A stretch of 5,838 nt of DNA from an uncultured Eubacterium sp. GTDB taxonomy: Bacteria; Bacillota; Clostridia; Lachnospirales; Lachnospiraceae. The notes beneath the pieces are model-generated. The model worked only from the letters and a program-made list of their open reading frames with translations, had not been told where the DNA came from and searched no databases. Within the stretch, counting starts at the first letter, position 1; each line of letters begins with the position of its first letter. Made by a program: the position numbers and the translations under genes. The stretch is from contig CAMODP010000119.1 in NCBI GenBank assembly GCA_946611445.1, positions 1 to 5,838 on the forward strand, written 5' to 3'. Of the stretch, positions 1-3,483 are shown one piece after another.

Positions 1-697
1 GCTGATCAGCTGTCTTTGCCTCCCGGGTTTCAGGCACGGTTTTTTCCTCCGCCGTATTCCGTACGGAATCCGCAGCCTGAGAGACAGCTCCGGCAGTATT
101 TACAGCAGGCGCTTCTCCGCGAACCTCTGCGGCAGGTGCAGCAGCTGCTGTCTCGGGAAGAGCAGTATTCTCCGCGGCAATCTCCGCTTCTGCGCGCAGA
201 GCGGCCTGCTCTGCCTCGGCGGCCGGGCGGGGATTCTTCTTCGGAAGCGGCTTCTTGGGCTGCGGAGGCTCCGTATTCCGGAACATCGGCTGCGGACGGG
301 GTACCTTTACCAGGGGCGTATTCGGCGCCTTAGCGCCGCCGGCCGGTCTCTGCGTACGGCCCTGTCCTTCTCTGCGGTCACTTCTGCCCGCAGTCTGGGC
401 GCTTCCGGCCTGCCTGTGAAAATTCTTCCCTTCCTTACTGGAAGCGTTCTGCGGGCGGAATACGGCCATGATCTTCTTTTTCTTCTTGACCGGCTCTGTT
501 TTTTCCGTCTCAGCGGCTTCTGCCGCCGGTGCCTTTTTCTCCGGTCCGAACACCTTCCGGATCATAGCCTCCTGCTCTTCTTCCAGCGTACTCATGTGGT
601 TTTTGACCTCTACGCCTTTTTTCTGAAGATAGTCCAGGATCTGTCTGCTGTCTACTTCCAGTTCTTTTGCGAGTTCATGAATTCTGCTCTTTGCCAA
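1..697 (-). CDS. infB: Translation initiation factor IF-2, N-terminal part (runs off window)
   Basis: IF-2 is the GTPase that delivers fMet-tRNA to the 30S subunit and promotes joining of the 50S subunit. Only the first 232 residues are visible. The GTPase, beta-barrel and tRNA-binding domains would lie beyond base 1. Residues 1-50 form the IF2_N helical domain (MAKSRIHELAKELEV..., ending IRKVFG). A low-complexity linker rich in Lys, Pro, Ala and Glu follows, with a KKKKK-IMAVFRPQNA segment at 71-84 of a kind I know from clostridial IF-2. The linker turns Ala/Glu-rich near 158-232. I chose a TTG start at 697-695 because the conserved IF-2 N-terminus begins exactly there. It follows a weak Shine-Dalgarno stretch (AAAGGTCGGTG) whose GGTG lies 7 nt upstream. 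The frame stays open upstream, and a GTG at 760-758 would add 21 residues, but it has no visible ribosome binding site. The gene is last of the visible operon, 71 nt after ylxQ. Identity is very secure; the start is likely. Confidence 0.95.
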   Translation of the reverse strand, partial: MAKSRIHELAKELEVDSRQILDYLQKKGVEVKNHMSTLEEEQEAMIRKVFGPEKKAPAAEAAETEKTEPVKKKKKIMAVFRPQNASSKEGKNFHRQAGSAQTAGRSDRREGQGRTQRPAGGAKAPNTPLVKVPRPQPMFRNTEPPQPKKPLPKKNPRPAAEAEQAALRAEAEIAAENTALPETAAAAPAAEVRGEAPAVNTAGAVSQAADSVRNTAEEKTVPETREAKTADQ

Positions 698-768
698 GTT
701 ATTACACCGACCTTTCCCGCTGTACGGTAATTCCTTCGTAACACGTAACTGTTCAGCCACGCTGAATG

Positions 769-1089
769 TTACTGCAATATCAACTGTTTCTGTATGGCTT
801 CCGCAAAATGCGGATCCGTCACTGCCAGCACGGAGCGCTCTGCTTTCCCGATCCGCCTTCCCAGTTCCTCTCTGTCCAGGAATTCCTGCAGCGGAACGTG
901 ATGCCACGCAGCCATGTTGGTATACTTTTTCTTTGTATTATCTGAGGCATCCGCGGCCAGTATGACCAGATGAGCCTCTCCTCCCCGTATCGCCTTTTCT
1001 GCGGCAAACCCGCCGCCGGCGATGCGGCCGGCTTTCTGTGCCAGGGAGAGCATGGATGCCGCCTTATCTGTTCCGCTGTTCCGGTTCAC
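769..1089 (-). CDS. ylxQ: YlxQ, L7Ae/L30e-family RNA-binding protein
   Basis: This 106-aa protein belongs to the L7Ae/L30e/S12e/Gadd45 fold family, as do the YlxQ and YbxF proteins of Firmicutes, which bind kink-turn-like RNA. The family pattern is visible: MLSLAQKAGRIAGGGFAAEK at 13-32, then HLVILAADASDNTKKKY at 40-56, and a C-terminal GKAERSVLAVTDPHFA at 81-96. The length is normal for the family. The start is GTG at 1089-1087, which overlaps the rnpM stop codon (GTGA, 4-nt overlap). It is preceded by AAGGAG at 1100-1095 with 5-nt spacing, so translation is probably coupled to rnpM. YlxQ is not essential in Bacillus and its precise role is not settled. Its place between rnpM and infB suggests work on rRNA or a ribosome-linked RNA. 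Confidence in the family is high; the molecular function is inferred. Confidence 0.92.
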   Translation of the reverse strand: MNRNSGTDKAASMLSLAQKAGRIAGGGFAAEKAIRGGEAHLVILAADASDNTKKKYTNMAAWHHVPLQEFLDREELGRRIGKAERSVLAVTDPHFAEAIQKQLILQ

Positions 1090-1355
1090 ATGAGCTCCTT
1101 CCGCAGTTCTTCGGTGACCGCTTCGGGGATTCCGACGCCCAGGGACCGTTCCAGCCCCCTGTTCCGGGCGGCCTTCGTGAGGCAGTCCGGAGAGGGGCAG
1201 ATATAGGCGCCTCTGCCGTTGGCCCGCCCCGTTCTGTCCAGGATGATGTCTCCCTCTGGTGTCCGCACTACCCGGATCAGTTCTTTCTTTGCCCGTCGTT
1301 CACCGCAGCCGACACATCTGCGCACCGGCTGGGGGCGCGGTCCTTTCTGATTCAT
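1086..1355 (-). CDS. rnpM: RnpM (YlxR), RNase P modulator
   Basis: This 89-aa protein is of the YlxR/DUF448 family. The Bacillus member was renamed RnpM after it was found to bind the RNase P RNA and modulate that enzyme. Family signatures are VRRCVGCGERRAKKELIRVVR at 11-31, an ILDRTGRANGRGAYIC block at 38-53, and a basic helix with KAARNRGLERSL at 61-72. Four cysteines are arranged as CxxC (14, 17) and CxxxxC (53, 58), which could hold a metal ion; that is inference. The start is ATG at 1355-1353, only 6 nt after the nusA stop codon. Its Shine-Dalgarno sequence (GGAG within GAGGAG) lies inside the last nusA codons, so coupling to nusA is likely. The 3' end overlaps the GTG start of ylxQ. Length and order match the standard Firmicutes operon. 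Confidence 0.93.
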   Translation of the reverse strand: MNQKGPRPQPVRRCVGCGERRAKKELIRVVRTPEGDIILDRTGRANGRGAYICPSPDCLTKAARNRGLERSLGVGIPEAVTEELRKELM

Positions 1356-1361
1356 GTCTGC

Positions 1362-2570
1362 TTACGACTCCTCTTCTTCTGCCGGAGCCTCTTCTTCAGC
1401 GGGTTCCGTGTATTCCCCTTCGGATTCCTCACCGGTCATATCTTCTTCAGAATCCTCGCTGGACGCGCCGGCCTCGTCTTCGTACTCATATTCATCTTCC
1501 TCGTAATAATCGTCGAAGATGCCTTCTTCTCTGGCCTGCGTCTCGCTCTTGATATCAATCTTGAACTGGGTCAGGTGCGCCGCAAGACGCGCGTTCTGTC
1601 CTTCCTTGCCGATCGCCAGGGAAAGCTGGTAATCCGGCACCACGACCAGGGCTGTCTTCTCATCCGGATCCGCCATGACCGCAATTACCTTCGCAGGCGA
1701 CAGCGCGTTCTCGATCAGGTAAGCCTGATTGGCGTCCCAGCTGATAATATCGATTTTCTCTCCGTCCAGTTCATCTACGATCATGTTGACGCGGGATCCG
1801 TTGACACCTACACAGGCGCCGACAGCGTCCACGTCGGGATCATTGCTCCACACCGCGATCTTCGTCCGGGATCCTGCTTCACGCGCAATGGCCTTGATCT
1901 CGATGATGCCTTCGCGGATCTCAGCCACCTCTTCCTCAAACAGGCGCTTGACCAGCTCCGGATGCGTGCGGGAAACCAGGATCTTCGGTCCTTTCGGCGT
2001 ATCGCGGACCTCCAGGATGTATACCTTTACTCTCTGTGTCGGGCGGAAGGTTTCGCCGCGGACCATCTCATTCTCTGTCAGGAGCGCGTCTGCCTTGCCC
2101 AGATTGATGCTGACGTTCCTTCCTATGTATCTCTGCACCACACCGGTGACGATATCGTGTTCTTTCTCATAGTACTGGTTGTACAGGGAACGTCTTTCTT
2201 CCTCACGGAGCTTCTGAAGGATCACATTCTTCGCGTTCTGCGTGGCGATCCGTCCGAACTGTTTGGATGGAATCTCCACATTGACAAAATCTCCCACCTG
2301 CAGGGACGGGTCTGTCACCAGGGCATCCTCCAGCGCGATTTCCAGCGCCGGATCCATGACATCGTCTCTGGTCGGGACGACCTCCCGGCTGGATACTATA
2401 TGATAGTCACAGGTCTCCGGGTCTATCCGGACCGTGATATTTTCATTATTGCCGAAATGGTTCTTGCATGCCTGCATAAGGGACTGTTCGATCGCTTCCA
2501 GGATCACCCCTCTGCTGATGTTCTTCTCCTTCTCCAGAATGTTGATCGCTTCGAGTAACTCAGTGTTCAT
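1362..2570 (-). CDS. nusA: Transcription termination/antitermination factor NusA with acidic C-terminal tail
   Basis: NusA binds elongating RNA polymerase and promotes pausing, intrinsic termination and, on rRNA operons, antitermination. The protein has 402 residues. The RNA-polymerase-binding N-terminal domain covers about 1-133 ([20 protein letters not shown]...). The S1 domain covers about 136-200. KH1 has the GVNG loop at 255-258 ([18 protein letters not shown]), and KH2 has GKEG at 321-324 ([16 protein letters not shown]). From 348 to 402 there is an acidic tail: 29 of 55 residues are Asp or Glu and none is Lys or Arg. Firmicutes NusA usually ends near KH2 (B. subtilis is about 371 aa), so the tail is an extension. 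I start at ATG 2570, the conserved N-terminus. AAGG lies 7 nt upstream and GGAGG 14 nt upstream. The frame is open 44 codons further upstream, but only as overlap with rimP. The gene lies 37 nt after rimP and 6 nt before rnpM. Confidence 0.97.
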   Translation of the reverse strand: MNTELLEAINILEKEKNISRGVILEAIEQSLMQACKNHFGNNENITVRIDPETCDYHIVSSREVVPTRDDVMDPALEIALEDALVTDPSLQVGDFVNVEIPSKQFGRIATQNAKNVILQKLREEERRSLYNQYYEKEHDIVTGVVQRYIGRNVSINLGKADALLTENEMVRGETFRPTQRVKVYILEVRDTPKGPKILVSRTHPELVKRLFEEEVAEIREGIIEIKAIAREAGSRTKIAVWSNDPDVDAVGACVGVNGSRVNMIVDELDGEKIDIISWDANQAYLIENALSPAKVIAVMADPDEKTALVVVPDYQLSLAIGKEGQNARLAAHLTQFKIDIKSETQAREEGIFDDYYEEDEYEYEDEAGASSEDSEEDMTGEESEGEYTEPAEEEAPAEEEES

Positions 2571-2607
2571 CTTTTTTCCTTTTTCCTCCGGAACTGTTCT
2601 GTATCTG

Positions 2608-3078
2608 TCAAAAGTCAAATGCAAGTCTGATAAGCGCCAGGTCTTTTCTGTCAAAACACATCTCCCGGCCCTCATCTGTCTCGATCGTGACGGTATCGGC
2701 ATCGTAATGCTTCAGCACGCCGTAAAATTCCTTCTCATGCTCAACAGGCCTGAAGGTTCGGATCTCGAGCCGCTTTCCCATGGAACGGACGTAATCCTTC
2801 TCCTTCTTCAGGGGCCTGCCAAGCCCGGGCGAGCTGACCTCCAGTATATAGGCATCCTGGATAAAGTCCTCTTCATCCAGATGCTTCTCCAGCGCCCTGC
2901 TGACGTGCTCGCAGTCATCAACGGTGATGCCGCCTTCCTTGTCTATGTAGGCTCTCAGGTACCACGTGCCGGCCTCTCTGACGTATTCCAGATCAACCAG
3001 CTCGAACCCGGCCTCGTCGAGGATCGGCATCAGCAGCTTTTCTGTGCGGCTCTCTATTCCATCCTTCCGGCTGCCCAT
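2608..3078 (-). CDS. rimP: Ribosome maturation factor RimP
   Basis: RimP (formerly YlxS/YhbC, DUF150) binds the 30S precursor and is needed for efficient 30S assembly. The 156-aa protein has the usual two domains. The N-terminal alpha/beta domain covers about 8-85, with LVDLEYVREAGTWYLRAYID at 27-46 and GGITVDDCEHVSRALEK at 49-65. It ends in the hallmark EVSSPGLGRPL at 80-90. The SH3-like C-terminal domain covers about 91-152, with FYGVLKHYDADTVTIETDEG at 118-137. Start is ATG 3078-3076, preceded by AAAGGAGAGAG, a good ribosome binding site. It is the first gene of the operon behind the promoter at 3280-3252 and a structured leader. Length and position before nusA are standard, so the identity is very secure. 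Confidence 0.96.
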   Translation of the reverse strand: MGSRKDGIESRTEKLLMPILDEAGFELVDLEYVREAGTWYLRAYIDKEGGITVDDCEHVSRALEKHLDEEDFIQDAYILEVSSPGLGRPLKKEKDYVRSMGKRLEIRTFRPVEHEKEFYGVLKHYDADTVTIETDEGREMCFDRKDLALIRLAFDF

Positions 3079-3082
3079 CTCT

Positions 3083-3088
3083 CTCCTT
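3083..3088 (-). promoter_or_regulatory. Ribosome binding site of rimP
   Basis: AAGGAG lies 4 nt before the rimP ATG, within AAAGGAGAGAG. The AGAGAG part (3084-3079) is complementary to CTCTCT in the 3' arm of the leader hairpin at 3227-3197, so its accessibility might depend on leader folding. Confidence 0.75.
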
Positions 3089-3093
3089 TACCG

Positions 3094-3112
3094 CTGCGCC
3101 CTGCGGACGCAG
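3094..3112 (-). promoter_or_regulatory. Third leader hairpin, just before the rimP ribosome binding site
   Basis: CTGCGTCC (3112-3105) pairs with GGGCGCAG (3101-3094) over a 3-nt loop: 8 bp with one G-U pair. It ends 5 nt before the AAGGAG of rimP, so it could affect ribosome access. No known RNA motif is recognised. Confidence 0.4.
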
Positions 3113-3131
3113 TCTTCCCGTACCGTAACCG

Positions 3132-3178
3132 GCAAGCTCCGCTGCACGGCGGTATGTCACCCGCCTCAGACAGCTTGC
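3132..3178 (-). promoter_or_regulatory. Second leader hairpin
   Basis: GCAAGCT (3178-3172) pairs with AGCTTGC (3138-3132). Inside it GGCGG (3165-3161) pairs with CCGCC (3152-3148) around a GTGACATA loop. The 5' arm overlaps CGCAAG, which can instead pair with CTTGCG at the foot of the first hairpin. The complementarity is direct; a role is not known. Confidence 0.45.
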
Positions 3179-3196
3179 GGTTTTTGCTCAGAACGC

Positions 3197-3227
3197 AAGA
3201 GAGCGGACCGGTGAGGCCCACTCTCTT
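3197..3227 (-). terminator. Leader hairpin, possible weak (NusA-dependent) attenuator
   Basis: AAGAGAG-T-GGGCC, a TCACC loop, then GGTCC-G-CTCTCTT gives 13 continuous base pairs including two G-U wobbles, about 20-50 nt after the predicted transcription start. The run after the stem (GCGTTCTGAG) has only three U, so this is not a strong classical terminator. A strong stem with a poor U-tract is the kind that may need NusA to work. The hairpin itself is clear; the terminator role is inferred. Confidence 0.45.
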
Positions 3228-3251
3228 ATCATCAACGATTCATCACACAGG

Positions 3252-3280
3252 ATGATAACACGCCGTGCAGAAAAAAGCAA
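3252..3280 (-). promoter_or_regulatory. Sigma-A-type promoter of the rimP-nusA-infB operon
   Basis: TTGCTT (-35, 3280-3275) and TATCAT (-10, 3257-3252) are separated by exactly 17 nt. The -10 is extended by TGT directly upstream (TGTTATCAT). The region just upstream is A/T-rich (CAAAAATGGAAATT). It points toward rimP and lies about 170 bp before its start codon. No equally good promoter was seen elsewhere in the gap. Confidence 0.75.
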
Positions 3281-3307
3281 CGTGAATTTCCATTTTTGCC
3301 GCAAATA

Positions 3308-3390
3308 ATACCCAGAAGGAGATGGCCTCTTCCTCTGCCGGTGGAGAAAACAAATCATCTCAGGAGGGAGTCCATTCTCCTTCTGAGTAT
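3308..3390. repeat. 83-nt imperfect palindrome
   Basis: On the minus strand ATACTCAGAAGGAGAATGG (3390-3372) pairs with CCATCTCCTTCTGGGTAT (3325-3308). The result is 18 base pairs, one of them a wobble, with a single bulged A. The arms flank about 46 nt that can pair partly with itself. It lies between the GlgB-like gene and the rimP promoter. The minus-strand right arm is followed by TATTATTTG, so a terminator role is possible, but the loop is long. A small palindromic repeat element is the other reading; copy number cannot be judged from one window. Confidence 0.5.
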
Positions 3391-3407
3391 GCCTCCGGCG
3401 GATGCCA

Positions 3408-3451
3408 GGGCTGCGCAGGGGAATTTTGTCAGCAGAGCTGACGCGCAGCCC
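3408..3451. repeat. Composite palindrome behind the GlgB-like gene
   Basis: GGGCTGCGC (3451-3443) is the exact reverse complement of GCGCAGCCC (3416-3408). Within it GTCAGC and GCTGAC form a 6-bp hairpin over a TCT loop (3442-3428), stacked directly on the outer stem, with 11 unpaired nt on the other side. No U-tract follows. It may contribute to ending or stabilising the upstream transcript. Confidence 0.45.
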
Positions 3452-3455
3452 GGCG

Positions 3456-3478
3456 CAAGTCCGGCGCTGCCGGACTTG
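3456..3478 (-). terminator. Hairpin immediately after the GlgB-like stop codon
   Basis: CAAGTCCGGC (3478-3469) and GCCGGACTTG (3465-3456) form a perfect 10-bp GC-rich stem with a 3-nt loop, beginning 5 nt after the stop codon. The position suits a terminator or an mRNA 3'-end stabiliser. The sequence after it (CGCCGGGCTG) has no U-run, so it is not a canonical intrinsic terminator. Confidence 0.4.
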
Positions 3479-3483
3479 AATGT

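Larger units (their letters stand above)
3079..3246 (-). promoter_or_regulatory. Structured 5' leader of the rimP-nusA operon
   Basis: About 165 nt separate the predicted transcription start (near 3246-3244) from the rimP ATG, with no convincing open frame. The leader can form three successive hairpins: 3227-3197 (13 bp), 3178-3132 (7 bp plus an inner 5 bp) and 3112-3094 (8 bp). There is also an alternative pairing, CTTGCG 3199-3194 with CGCAAG 3179-3174, that uses parts of the first two. Mutually exclusive pairings and an unusually long leader suggest post-initiation control. In B. subtilis the equivalent operon is reported to be autoregulated by NusA-dependent termination in its leader. Here this is inference, and I do not recognise a named RNA family. 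Confidence 0.55.

Noticed and set aside
1038..2558. A 506-codon open frame on the plus strand.
   Set aside because: It lies antisense to ylxQ, rnpM and nusA, all of which match well-known families. The translation has no recognisable domain and is a by-product of codon bias in those genes.
2571..2702. A 44-codon N-terminal extension of NusA.
   Set aside because: It overlaps the end of rimP in another frame. The conserved NusA N-terminus (MNTELLEAI) begins at 2570, behind its own ribosome binding site.
3079..3246. A T-box or known metabolite riboswitch in the rimP leader.
   Set aside because: No T-box consensus or specifier-loop arrangement was seen, and no riboswitch core was recognised. 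Only generic hairpins can be supported.
2434..3255. A 273-codon plus-strand open frame reaching into the rimP leader.
   Set aside because: It is antisense to the nusA start and rimP and shows no recognisable protein pattern.
3355..3375. A 6-codon frame (MDSLLR) after GAAGGAG, as a possible leader peptide.
   Set aside because: Spacing to the ATG is too short, it lies upstream of the rimP promoter rather than in its transcript, and the sequence is accounted for by the palindrome.
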